Below are positions 23,923-32,570 of a stretch of DNA of 48,560 nt, piece by piece. Made by a program: the position numbers and the translations under genes. A model generated the notes under the pieces. That model did no database searches. It saw nothing but the letters and a program-made list of their open reading frames with translations, and was not told the origin of the DNA. The stretch's first letter is position 1. Each line of letters opens with the position of its first letter. Source of the DNA: Acinetobacter cumulans (GTDB lineage Bacteria > Pseudomonadota > Gammaproteobacteria > Pseudomonadales > Moraxellaceae); contig NZ_CP035935.1 in the NCBI RefSeq assembly GCF_003024525.3, positions 1 through 48,560 on the forward strand, read 5' to 3'.

Positions 23923-24120
23923 ACTCTAGGCGGTATCAATAGAGCAAAGTGTCTACTTTGCGAACTGAAGAAATATAAAAATTCTTCCCTCCCTGATTAC
24001 CGTTGCAAGGTTCAAGCGAAGCCGACAAAATCTGTGATTTTGTCGAGCTGACCGCAGAACCGCAACTACTCCCCTTTGCCCCTAAGCGGGACTTACAAAG
24101 CAATCCCGCAGGGTTGCGAC
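23921..24120. repeat. 200-base inverted repeat, right arm
   Basis: Reverse complement of 20168-20367. It lies between the array and the minus-strand relaxosome gene and includes the same internal CGACAAAATC hairpin. Confidence 0.9.
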
Positions 24121-24145
24121 AAAATATAAGATATTTCAATTTTAG

Positions 24146-24682
24146 TCATTCAGCAGTAACACTTCCTGAATTATCAACTAAAGTGCTTTTTGATTTTTTT
24201 GCTTGTTCACGATCATTAATAAATTTGTCACCTGAAGCTTTCAAACTATCAAAATAACTTGGGTTATTTTTTGCATTTTCAATAGCACTTAAAAGCATCC
24301 CAGTGATAATGCCTTTATCTTCAGATGGGAAGTCTACCATTTCAAAAAGAGCGCCAATTGTAATAAGCTTGTGTTCACGTTTTTTTCGATCTTTAGCTTG
24401 TGCAACTTGGACTTCTTTTTTTAAACCTGCAAGAAGTTTTTTTTCATCCTCCTTGATTTTTTCCAGTTCTAAACGAGCTTTATATTTTTTAAACTCATTT
24501 TTCATAATCCGTTCAAAAGAACTAATTTGCTGTTTCGTTGGCGTACCTGATTCAATGTTAGAAACTAAAGTTAAGATAATTTCTTCAGTTTGACTTTTGT
24601 TCTCAAGTTTTTTTAAACGATCAATTTCTTCAGTGACGAATTTTTTTTGATCTTCAGTAAATTTAAAATCCTCAATATTCAT
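24146..24682 (-). CDS. TraD/MobC-like relaxosome accessory protein
   Basis: A 178-residue charged, coiled-coil-rich protein. Residues about 100-140 (DRKKREHKLITIGALFEMVD followed by an LL-rich helix) match the small TraD/MobC-type signature found beside MOBQ relaxases. It is transcribed divergently from the relaxase gene across the proposed oriT, the same arrangement as mobC-oriT-mobA in RSF1010 and traD-oriT-traA in Ti plasmids. It probably helps open oriT DNA. The C-terminal 40 residues are basic and low in complexity. Confidence 0.68.
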   Translation of the reverse strand: MNIEDFKFTEDQKKFVTEEIDRLKKLENKSQTEEIILTLVSNIESGTPTKQQISSFERIMKNEFKKYKARLELEKIKEDEKKLLAGLKKEVQVAQAKDRKKREHKLITIGALFEMVDFPSEDKGIITGMLLSAIENAKNNPSYFDSLKASGDKFINDREQAKKSKSTLVDNSGSVTAE

Positions 24683-24798
24683 TTTCTTAATCCAAAAGTT
24701 ATAAGGTGATCAAATAATATCACAATGAAAAATTAAAAAATCCCAAAAAAATACAAAGCAACAAAAAACTATAAGAGTTCGCAAAGGCAATAGCACTG

Positions 24799-24858
24799 TC
24801 AATATTTTTCAGACTGAACGGAAGCCATAGGCTCACGGCTCATCTGAAAACATATTGA
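24799..24858. repeat. Long imperfect inverted repeat near oriT
   Basis: TCAATATTTTTCAGA pairs with TCTGAAAACATATTGA around a 29-base centre that itself holds AGCC/GGCT. As single-stranded DNA it would fold into a long hairpin. It may be an accessory-protein site, a single-strand promoter or a priming site. Confidence 0.55.
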
Positions 24859-24947
24859 TCAGCAAAAATCAAAAAAACACACTAATCCTAAAGGGGGTGT
24901 AAACGAAGTGTCTACCCCCGATGACCCACTGGCGAAGTGTAGGGATT

Positions 24948-24992
24948 CATAAGGGAATTATTCCCTTATGTGGGGCTTGGGGTGAAACCCCA
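24948..24992. repeat. Two adjacent hairpins in the mob intergenic region
   Basis: CATAAGGGAA and TTCCCTTATG around TTA (24948-24970) are a perfect inverted repeat. It is followed directly by a GGGGT-GAA-ACCCC hairpin. They are probable relaxosome or promoter sites between the divergent TraD/MobC-like and relaxase genes. Confidence 0.55.
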
Positions 24993-25150
24993 TATCTATA
25001 TAAAAATAAATTACAAAAAAAGCCAAAAATCAGCCCCAAAAACCGCTTTTAAAATCAATGCCTTGCATTGCTTCAAAATCGGACAAATGCAAGCATTTGT
25101 TTTGTCACTTGTAGCGAATATATAGAGAGGTTATCATGACTATAGCAGTA

Positions 25151-25184
25151 GGAATGCACGCTTCCGCGTTTCTCTCCGAGAAAC
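25151..25184 (-). other. oriT: RSF1010-like origin of transfer (oriT) candidate
   Basis: On the minus strand the site reads GTTTCTC-GGA-GAGAAAC followed by GCGGAAGCGTGCATTCC. From memory, the RSF1010/R1162 oriT has GTTTCTC-GAA-GAGAAAC followed by CGGTAAGTGCGCCCTCC. Hairpin stem, spacing and nic-side bases agree with few changes. The relaxase next door resembles RSF1010 MobA closely, which supports the call. The expected nick lies on the minus strand about 8 bases beyond the hairpin, within 25151-25160. Confidence 0.7.
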
Positions 25185-25213
25185 AGAAAAAGCAAAAGCA
25201 AAAAAGGCATAAA

Positions 25214-28126
25214 ATGGCGATCTATCACTTATCAGTTAAGACAGGCAGGCAATACGGTTCTACAGGAACTCGTGGCGCAAATCATTACGCCTACATTAAC
25301 CGTGATGGAAAGTATAAAAGAGATGATTTAGAAAATATTAAATCTGGAAATTTACCGTCATGGGCTACTGATGCAAAACACTTTTGGAAGTCAGCAGATA
25401 AGAATGAGCGTATTAATGGGCGTGTTTATACTGAATTAGAAATTTCATTACCTAGAGAACTTAATAAAGAACAAAGAGAAGAATTAGTAGAGAAATTTGT
25501 TGAAAAAACTTTAGGTGAAAACTTCACTTATTCTTATGCAATTCATAGTCCTCTAGCTAGTGATGGTCAGCAAAACCCGCATGTTCACCTTATGTTTTCT
25601 GAAAGAAAATTAGACGGTATAGAGCGTGACGAAGTAAAGCATTTTAAGCGTTATAATCCAGTAAACCCTGAAAAGGGCGGTGCGGGTAAAGATCGTTATT
25701 TTTCTTCTAAAATGTTTGTGGTTGATACCCGCCTAGAATGGGCTAACCATGTAAATGATTTTTGTGAAAACTTAGGTATTGATGCACGTATTGATCATAG
25801 AAGTTTTAAAGAGCAAGGTATTGAATTGTCTAGCCAAAACTTTAGAGCTGATTACGTTAGCAGTCACAAATACCATATCAATGAAAATATTAAGCAAGTA
25901 CGTCATCAAAATGGTGAAATAATAATTGAGCGCCCAAGCGAAGCAATTAAAGCATTAACTTCTAATCAATCTGTTTTTTCAGTGCGTGAGCTAGAGCGTT
26001 TTTTAATGGCTCATACAGATGGTGAAGAACAATATTTAAAAGCTTATGAATCGGTAATAACTTGCCCTGATATGGCTACTTTATATGGTAAAGATAAAGT
26101 CGTATTTTCTTCTAAAGAGCTTGTAGGTATTGAGGAATCAATCTCAACATTTATCTATAATGCTAATGAGGAAAGCCGTATTCAAAAACCATTTAATCTA
26201 GTTGAGAAATTACCTTTAAATGCGGTACGTGTTGCTGAAACAAGAACATTTAATAGTGAGCAAGAAAAAGCATTCTATACCTTAACTTCTACCGATCGGA
26301 TTACATTGTTGAATGGTTCTGCGGGCACAGGTAAATCATACGTTCTAAGTGCCGTTTCTGAAGCCTATAAAGAATCTGATTATCAAGTATATGGAATCGC
26401 ATTACAGGCAATTACAGCTAAGGCTATAGCGAATGATTGTGATATTCCAAGTAGTACAATTGCTTCTTTCTTGTCTAAGTATGATAGCGGTAATTTAGAA
26501 ATAAATAATAAAACTGTATTGATCTTGGATGAAGCAGGCATGGTCGGTTCAAGAGATATGCAACGCTTGCTTATGCTTGTAGAAAAACACGATGCACAAA
26601 TAAAATTAGTTGGTGATAGTTACCAGTTAAGTGCAGTAAGTGCGGGTCATGTATTTGCAAATATTCAAGAAAACTTAGATAAGAAAAATATTGCTTCACT
26701 AGAGGATATTCAACGTCAGAAACATGCCAAAGAATCTGACAAGATGATTCAAGCATCTAAATATCTTTCTAAGCATGAAGTAGGTAAAGCAATAGATATT
26801 TATAAATCTATTAATATGGTTAATGAATACGAATCTCATGATCTAGCTTTAGCTAAAACTGTTAAGTCATGGAGTGAAGATTCTAGCGAAAGTAAATTAA
26901 TGCTTGCTCATTCAAATAGTGATGTGAATGAACTAAATCGAATGGCTAGAGCATTGCTTATCAAACAAGGTAAGCTTAATCCTGAAAGTGTTTCTGTGAA
27001 AAACTATCAAGGTGATTTAGATATTTCCATCGGTGAGAAAATTGTATTCAAACAAAATAATTCACAGATGAAAGTTAGTAATGGTGAACTGGCTAAAGTA
27101 ATAGGTTTTGAAAAGGATAAATTCAATAATCCTAAAGCTATGATGGTTCAAATGGAAAGTGATAGCAGAATTGTTAGAGTTGATTTAAAGGAATATGACC
27201 AGTTCAAACATGGCTATGCAAATACTATTCACTCATCACAAGGTATGACTGTAGATAGTGCTTATATTGTAGCTAGTGAAAATATGAATGCTAATTTAAC
27301 TTATGTTGCTTTAACTCGACATAAGCAAAATATTCAAATCAATTATAGTGCTTTAACTTTTGCAACTAATGAAAAAGAAACTGTTAAGACCCCTGACGGT
27401 AAAGTTTCTTATGACCATAATTACAAACCAGTAGAAAGAGAAGTAACGGCTTTTGAAAACTTCAAAAAGGTACTTGGACGTTCAGAAACTAAAGAGTTCT
27501 CTACAGACTTCACACTTGTAGAATCTAAAGATAATTTAATGAAGTCTTATTTAAATGATCATAGATTGCATTTAGAGAATAAGCGTGAATTGTTTGGAAT
27601 AAATAGCAAGCTGTATTCATTGACCAGTGAAAATAAAACATTCACTAAAGAAGAAATCGTTTCTGAAGTTAGAGCAAGTTTGAAATCTAAAGCCTTACTT
27701 GGTGACGAGATCGTTAAGTTTAACGGCAATATGAATATAGCAAAAGGTGAGCTTGTAAAACTTACTAATGATCTTGAGATTAAAACAGGACTATTTAAAA
27801 AGGTAACTTTTGAAAAAGGTACTGAATTAAAAGTTATTGATGCTTATAAAGTTAAAGATAAGCCAGTAATGAAAGCACGAATTAAAAATGAAGAATACGA
27901 GATTCCTTTCAATAAATTGAATCTTGAATATTCAGATAAATACTTTAATGAGTTTAAAGACCAGTCAAAAGCTAGATTCGATTCACGGCATAAAACTGAA
28001 GTCTATACAGAGTTTAGAGAACAGCTTTTAAAGCAAAAAGCGAATGCACCAAAAGACAATTTGAATGCACCTAATCAGCGTATTAAAAACCCAAATACGC
28101 CTAATCGAAACACACCTAAATATTAA
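25214..28126 (+). CDS. mobA: MobA/TraA-type relaxase with helicase domain (MOBQ)
   Basis: A 970-residue relaxase that nicks oriT and leads the strand into the recipient. I chose ATG 25214 (MAIYHLSVKTG) because it matches the RSF1010 MobA start and leaves oriT upstream; ATG 25136 with AGAGAGG adds 26 residues and is an alternative. Residues 1-210 form the relaxase, with the histidine motif HVHLMFSER (about 123-131) and GRVYTELEISLP. A RecD-like helicase follows with GSAGTGKS (about 368), LILDEAGM (about 437) and YVALTRHK. Residues about 805-910 form a C-terminal domain shared with the zeta-toxin protein at 44484, and probably carry the T4SS signal. Confidence 0.93.
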   Translation: MAIYHLSVKTGRQYGSTGTRGANHYAYINRDGKYKRDDLENIKSGNLPSWATDAKHFWKSADKNERINGRVYTELEISLPRELNKEQREELVEKFVEKTLGENFTYSYAIHSPLASDGQQNPHVHLMFSERKLDGIERDEVKHFKRYNPVNPEKGGAGKDRYFSSKMFVVDTRLEWANHVNDFCENLGIDARIDHRSFKEQGIELSSQNFRADYVSSHKYHINENIKQVRHQNGEIIIERPSEAIKALTSNQSVFSVRELERFLMAHTDGEEQYLKAYESVITCPDMATLYGKDKVVFSSKELVGIEESISTFIYNANEESRIQKPFNLVEKLPLNAVRVAETRTFNSEQEKAFYTLTSTDRITLLNGSAGTGKSYVLSAVSEAYKESDYQVYGIALQAITAKAIANDCDIPSSTIASFLSKYDSGNLEINNKTVLILDEAGMVGSRDMQRLLMLVEKHDAQIKLVGDSYQLSAVSAGHVFANIQENLDKKNIASLEDIQRQKHAKESDKMIQASKYLSKHEVGKAIDIYKSINMVNEYESHDLALAKTVKSWSEDSSESKLMLAHSNSDVNELNRMARALLIKQGKLNPESVSVKNYQGDLDISIGEKIVFKQNNSQMKVSNGELAKVIGFEKDKFNNPKAMMVQMESDSRIVRVDLKEYDQFKHGYANTIHSSQGMTVDSAYIVASENMNANLTYVALTRHKQNIQINYSALTFATNEKETVKTPDGKVSYDHNYKPVEREVTAFENFKKVLGRSETKEFSTDFTLVESKDNLMKSYLNDHRLHLENKRELFGINSKLYSLTSENKTFTKEEIVSEVRASLKSKALLGDEIVKFNGNMNIAKGELVKLTNDLEIKTGLFKKVTFEKGTELKVIDAYKVKDKPVMKARIKNEEYEIPFNKLNLEYSDKYFNEFKDQSKARFDSRHKTEVYTEFREQLLKQKANAPKDNLNAPNQRIKNPNTPNRNTPKY

Positions 28127-28140
28127 ATGAGGGCGGTTTT

Positions 28141-29385
28141 ATGAATAATTTTATACATAATGGAAAAATTGTTAGTCCTGATGATGAAGTATTAACACAG
28201 GCAATTTTGCAAGAGTGTTATCAAAAAGGGATTAGACCTATTTGCGCTTGTCTGCCACAAAAAAACATTGAAATGTATATCGCTAAAATTGGCGAAAACT
28301 TTGTTTTAAAGCGTATGCCTAACAGCGCAGATCAGCACGACTTTAGTTGCCTAAGCTATGAGCCACCTACTGAAATTTCAGGACTAGGCGAGGTTATTGG
28401 GGAAGCTATCAAGACAGATGAAACAGGGGCAAGTGTTTTAAAGTTTGAGTTCAGTTTGTCAAAAAGCAATGTATCCAAACAAGCGCCTACGCCAAGTGAT
28501 ACACCTAAAGATACTGTAAAAGCTGAAACAACAAAATTGACCTTAAAAGGGACGTTAGATTACTTGCTTGAAGAAGCTTTGTTAAACCGCCACCAACCGA
28601 ACATGAAGCATAATTGGTTTCAATTTCGCAAGGCATTAAAAGTAGCTTTGAATGATAAAAAGAATAAAAAAGATGATTTAAGTGGATTGGTTTATATCCC
28701 TGAATATTACGACCAAACCAAACACAATGAGATTGAAGCCCGAAGAAAAGCAGAGTTGGCAGACCTGAAAGTTAAAGGCAATAAACGCCCATTAAAAATA
28801 TTTATTGGTGTGATTAAGTCTATTGAAGATGCACGTTTTGATGGGGGCAGAATCATTCTAAAACATGCCCCAACCTTGCATTTATTTATGGATGCAAAAA
28901 TGTATAGCCGAGTTAATAAACGCTTTGAAGCCGAGCTTGAGCAGGCGCATTATCAAGACGATGTAAACCTATTAGCAATTGGGACTTTTGGATTTGCGGA
29001 TAGTGGTATCGCAAAGATTGAAGAAATTGCTCTAGTGCCTTTAAATCAAACTTGGCTACCATTTGAGAGCTTGGGTGAAAAAGAACTCTTAGACACGCTT
29101 ACAATGCAGAATAGGTCATTCATTAAGTGCTTGCGATATAATCTAAGCCCTAAAAGTCCAATTGCAAACGTATTGCTTACAGACACCAACCCACCAACGG
29201 CATTTTACTTAATCAATGATCAGACTGAAGATTCTTATATTACTGAAGCAAAGGAATTGATTGCTTCAAGTGAGTTCACATCAATTCTGGTCAATGTCGA
29301 TCGGGACGTTGTAGACATTCCACCACCTGAAAATAAACCGTTGTTAGGCTATAACAATCATACTGACACCGCAGTTAATAGTTAA
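28141..29385 (+). CDS. DUF1173-like protein downstream of the relaxase
   Basis: A 414-residue soluble protein. The N-terminus has ICACLPQKN, MYIAKIGENFVLKRMPNS and HDFSCLSYEPP, a Cys/His arrangement I associate with DUF1173, seen on Ti-type and other conjugative plasmids. The two CxC/C-type clusters could bind a metal. The rest is a mixed alpha-beta region without known motif. It starts 14 bases after the relaxase stop with GAGGGCGG before the ATG, so it belongs to the mob operon. Confidence 0.68.
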   Translation: MNNFIHNGKIVSPDDEVLTQAILQECYQKGIRPICACLPQKNIEMYIAKIGENFVLKRMPNSADQHDFSCLSYEPPTEISGLGEVIGEAIKTDETGASVLKFEFSLSKSNVSKQAPTPSDTPKDTVKAETTKLTLKGTLDYLLEEALLNRHQPNMKHNWFQFRKALKVALNDKKNKKDDLSGLVYIPEYYDQTKHNEIEARRKAELADLKVKGNKRPLKIFIGVIKSIEDARFDGGRIILKHAPTLHLFMDAKMYSRVNKRFEAELEQAHYQDDVNLLAIGTFGFADSGIAKIEEIALVPLNQTWLPFESLGEKELLDTLTMQNRSFIKCLRYNLSPKSPIANVLLTDTNPPTAFYLINDQTEDSYITEAKELIASSEFTSILVNVDRDVVDIPPPENKPLLGYNNHTDTAVNS

Positions 29386-29395
29386 GGATTCATAT

Positions 29396-29848
29396 ATGGA
29401 TTACCAAGAACAGGAACAATTTAAAATTTTTGCGGGCTTTGTCGCTTTTCTGATAGCTGTTTTTTGCTTTCTAGTATGGAAAGGCTCAAGTGCCGTAGGT
29501 TTAGATTTTGCCACTGGAATGAAGTCTAGTGTTGGCTTAATTGCTTTGGTAGTGGCGCTGTACTTTGCTATCAAATGGGATATACCTAAAGCTATGCTTT
29601 ACCCTACGGTAGCTGTTTTATTGGTTGTCTGCTTATTCCCTGCATTAAATTATTATGCGCTTGAAGCTTCAGAAAAATCATTTAATCAAACAACTAATTT
29701 TCTTGGTCAGCCAGTACAAGAATTTTCAGCGACCACAATTACCGTTATGTGGGGCATGTGGTATATGAAAGCGGTTTACATGCTTGTAGCGGGCTTAATT
29801 GGAGTTGTTCTACAAAGAATTAGGTATCCTGAAGAAAATTATTTTTAA
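29396..29848 (+). CDS. Membrane protein of the mob operon
   Basis: A 150-residue protein with four hydrophobic helices (about 10-28, 43-62, 66-84 and 118-140) and a short periplasmic or cytoplasmic loop before the last. AAGGA precedes the start 10 bases after the DUF1173 gene. It is the last gene before a bidirectional terminator. The role is unknown; possibilities include entry exclusion or mating-pair support. Confidence 0.62.
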   Translation: MDYQEQEQFKIFAGFVAFLIAVFCFLVWKGSSAVGLDFATGMKSSVGLIALVVALYFAIKWDIPKAMLYPTVAVLLVVCLFPALNYYALEASEKSFNQTTNFLGQPVQEFSATTITVMWGMWYMKAVYMLVAGLIGVVLQRIRYPEENYF

Positions 29849-29860
29849 GCGTACTAAGCA

Positions 29861-29890
29861 AAAAAAGCCAGTTCTATACTGGCTTTTTTA
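29861..29890. terminator. Bidirectional terminator
   Basis: AGCCAG and CTGGCT around an eight-base loop, flanked by a run of A on the left and T on the right. It serves the mob operon on the plus strand and the membrane-protein fragment on the minus strand. Confidence 0.85.
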
Positions 29891-29909
29891 TTTTTCTAAA
29901 AGGTTGTTT

Positions 29910-30392
29910 TTAGTCTAAGTTTCTTTTAATGATGATTTTGTATTTATTATGGTCACGCTTTCCACGTTGCCCTGAAAAATATATTCCTGAAGTAGATACA
30001 TTGTCTGAATTAATCAAAACAAATGGTAAATTTTGTTTCGCTAGAGTGATATAAGCTTCAACACAATCTTTTAACTCATTGTTTTTTTGATCTTTTGGCA
30101 AGTCAGCTACGATAAAGCCAACATTAAGTTGATGCTTTTCAAATGTTTCAATAGCTTCACGTTGATCTGCGTCATAGTGAATTTTATTAATTAGTCTAGA
30201 TATACAAATTGAAATAATTTCATAAACAAGAATTGCGAGTGCTAAAAACATCCCCGCAAAAACTGTAATTTCTTTGCTAAAAATTACACCTAAGTATTCA
30301 CTTATAATGAATTTAATAAAAATAACTAAAGCTACAACGAAAATCAAAATTTTCAGTATGTTTAGAAGAGATGGATCCGTAAATTTGAACAA
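29910..30392 (-). pseudogene. Membrane protein truncated at its 5' end by ISAba14
   Basis: A minus-strand frame of 160 codons whose first nine codons lie inside the second ISAba14 (IS edge at 30367). The resident part begins at LNILKI and has two hydrophobic helices (about 13-32 and 42-63), then a soluble domain with VGFIVADLPKDQ and IYFSGQRGKRDHNKY. The natural 5' end is missing, so this is best treated as a disrupted gene, although the hybrid ORF could be translated. No family recognised. Confidence 0.62.
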
Positions 30393-30454
30393 CTCCTATA
30401 AGTGATATTCTGCTCCTCAAATGATGTTATAAACATCAATATATGGAGTATTTT

Positions 30455-30760
30455 ATGGCACGTAGACCAAGAAGAAATCATTCAAATGATTTTAAAGCTA
30501 AGGTAGCACTTGCTGCGATTAAAGCAGAAAAAACACTTGCTGAATTGAGTGCTGAGTTTGATGTTCATCAAAACCAAATTATTGACTGGAAAAATCAATT
30601 GATCTCAGCTTCCTCGCAAGCTTTCGATCAATCAAAAGCTCCAACAGAACCACCCATCGATCTAAAAAAACTACATGCAAAAATCGGTGAGCAGGCATTA
30701 GAAATTGATTTTTTAGAAGGTGTGTTGAAGAAACTGGGCCGCTTCAACCACAAAAGTTAA
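30455..30760 (+). CDS. ISAba14 OrfA (second copy)
   Basis: The same 101-residue helix-turn-helix OrfA as at 11011-11316, with the same GGAG site and T-TTT-TTA slippery heptamer (30709-30715) for a -1 shift into OrfB. Confidence 0.85.
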   Translation: MARRPRRNHSNDFKAKVALAAIKAEKTLAELSAEFDVHQNQIIDWKNQLISASSQAFDQSKAPTEPPIDLKKLHAKIGEQALEIDFLEGVLKKLGRFNHKS

Positions 30761-30846
30761 TCGACGACTCACTTCAGATTTCAGTATCTAAGCAAGCTAA
30801 GCTGCTGAAAGTCTCCCGTGGTTGTTATTACTATCGCCCAAAACCT

Positions 30847-31587
30847 GTGAGTGCATCAGATCTGAAGCTGATGCGATGTATTGATGAATTACATATGCAA
30901 TATCCTTTTGCAGGCAGTCGTATGATGCGTGATTTGTTGAATCGTCAAGGACATCATATAGGACGACGTCATACACGTACTTTAATGAAGAAAATGGGTA
31001 TTCAGGCGTTATATTGCAAACCAAATTTAAGCCAGGCTAATCAAGCTCACCGTAAATATCCATATCTGCTCAAAGGATTGGCTATTCAGCGCAGTAATCA
31101 AGTGTGGTCTACGGATATAACGTATATCCCTATGGCAAAAGGCTTTGTTTATTTATGTGCTGTGATTGATTGGCATAGCCGCAAGGTACTTGCGCATAGA
31201 GTATCGATTAGTATGGAGGTGGATTTTTGTATTTCGGCTTTAAATGAAGCGATTGAAAAATATGGTCGACCTGAAATATTTAATACAGACCAAGGCAGCC
31301 AGTTTACCAGTGATGCATTTATTGATGTATTGAAATCAAATGGCATTCAAATCAGTATGGATGGTAAAGGTCGATGGGTAGATAATGTGATGGTTGAACG
31401 ATTATGGCGGAGCGTTAAATATGAAGAGGTGTATCTCAAAGCTTATAGCAGTGTCACAGATGCGAAAAAGCAATTAAGTGCATATTTTGAGTTTTATAAT
31501 TTGAAACGACCTCATTCGAGTCTAGACAAAATGACACCAAATGAGTTTTACTATGATCAGCTACCCCAACAAAACAAGGTGGCTTAA
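30847..31587 (+). CDS. ISAba14 OrfB (second copy)
   Basis: The catalytic DDE half, same protein as at 11403-12143, with WSTDITYI, NTDQGSQFTS and the MVERLWRSV glutamate. This intact copy is a possible source of the element in virB8. Confidence 0.88.
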   Translation: MSASDLKLMRCIDELHMQYPFAGSRMMRDLLNRQGHHIGRRHTRTLMKKMGIQALYCKPNLSQANQAHRKYPYLLKGLAIQRSNQVWSTDITYIPMAKGFVYLCAVIDWHSRKVLAHRVSISMEVDFCISALNEAIEKYGRPEIFNTDQGSQFTSDAFIDVLKSNGIQISMDGKGRWVDNVMVERLWRSVKYEEVYLKAYSSVTDAKKQLSAYFEFYNLKRPHSSLDKMTPNEFYYDQLPQQNKVA

Positions 31588-31651
31588 CTAGAGCGGAATA
31601 TCACTTATAAATACGCTTTTAGTTGTTCAAACAAGTGGGACCACCTCTCTC

Positions 31652-31713
31652 CGCATTTGCGGGGTTTTTAATGCTGAATAAAAGGAAAACTTGATGGAAT
31701 TGCCCAATATTAT
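31652..31713. repeat. 62-base block shared by aph(3')-VI and blaNDM-1
   Basis: Identical to 33709-33770. It covers the leader (GCATTTGCGGGG, AAAGGAAAA) and the first 20 coding bases of aph(3')-VI. The copy before NDM provides the ribosome site and first codons of blaNDM-1. Confidence 0.95.
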
Positions 31714-32473
31714 TCAACAATTTATTGGAAACAGCGTTTTAGAGCCAAATAAAATTGGTCAGTCGCCATCGGATGTTTATTCTTTTAATCGAAATAATGA
31801 AACTTTTTTTCTTAAGCGATCTAGCACTTTATATACAGAGACCACATACAGTGTCTCTCGCGAAGCGAAAATGTTGAGTTGGCTCTCTGAGAAATTAAAG
31901 GTGCCTGAACTCATCATGACTTTTCAGGATGAGCAGTTTGAATTAATGATCACTAAAGCGATCAATGCAAAACCAATTTCAGCGCTTTTTTTAACAGACC
32001 AAGAATTGCTTGCTATCTATAAGGAGGCACTCAATCTGTTAAATTCAGTTGCTATTATTGATTGTCCATTTATTTCAAACATTGATCATCGGTTAAAAGA
32101 GTCAAAATTTTTTATTGATAACCAACTCCTTGACGATATAGATCAAGATGATTTTGACGCTGAATTATGGGGAGACCATAGAACTTACCTAAGTCTATGG
32201 AATGAGTTAACTGAGACTCGTGTTGAAGAAAGATTGGTTTTTTCTCATGGCGATATCACGGATAGTAATATTTTTATAGATAAATTCAATGAAATTTACT
32301 TTTTAGATCTTGGCCGTGCTGGGTTAGCTGATGAATTTGTAGATATATCCTTTGTTGAACGTTGCCTAAGAGAGGATGCCTCGGAGGAAACTGCTAAAAT
32401 ATTTTTAAAGCATTTAAAAAATGATAGACCTGACAAAAGGAATTATTTTTTAAAACTTGATGAATTGAATTGA
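31694..32473 (+). CDS. aph(3')-VI: Aminoglycoside 3'-phosphotransferase type VI
   Basis: A 259-residue kinase that phosphorylates the 3'-hydroxyl of kanamycin, amikacin and related drugs with ATP. The N-terminal part has the nucleotide-binding region (YSFNRNNETFFLKRSS). The catalytic loop is FSHGDITDSNIF and the metal-binding segment YFLDLGRAG, both typical of APH(3'). Length and ends fit the Acinetobacter aphA6 gene. AAGGAAAA lies before ATG 31694. It sits between ISAba14 and Tn125. Confidence 0.95.
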   Translation: MELPNIIQQFIGNSVLEPNKIGQSPSDVYSFNRNNETFFLKRSSTLYTETTYSVSREAKMLSWLSEKLKVPELIMTFQDEQFELMITKAINAKPISALFLTDQELLAIYKEALNLLNSVAIIDCPFISNIDHRLKESKFFIDNQLLDDIDQDDFDAELWGDHRTYLSLWNELTETRVEERLVFSHGDITDSNIFIDKFNEIYFLDLGRAGLADEFVDISFVERCLREDASEETAKIFLKHLKNDRPDKRNYFLKLDELN

Positions 32474-32570
32474 TTCTAAGCATTATCTAAAAATACTTAA
32501 TTGTCTTTTAACGTCGCTAAATTTTAAATAAATAAGTGAAGAGTGTTAGTGGAGCCACTGATTTAAAGTT

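Larger units (their letters stand above)
30367..31648 (+). mobile_element. ISAba14, copy next to aph(3')-VI
   Basis: 1282 bases, apparently the same as 10923-12204, in the same orientation. The left flank is AGA and the right flank CTC, so there is no target duplication; one neighbour was probably rearranged or deleted after insertion. The right edge lies 45 bases before the aph(3')-VI start, so the IS could supply part of its promoter. Confidence 0.9.

Noticed and set aside
30367..30392. Natural start of the 29910 membrane protein inside ISAba14
   Set aside because: The ATG and first nine codons belong to the IS end, as the same bases occur at 10923-10948; the gene's own 5' end is missing.
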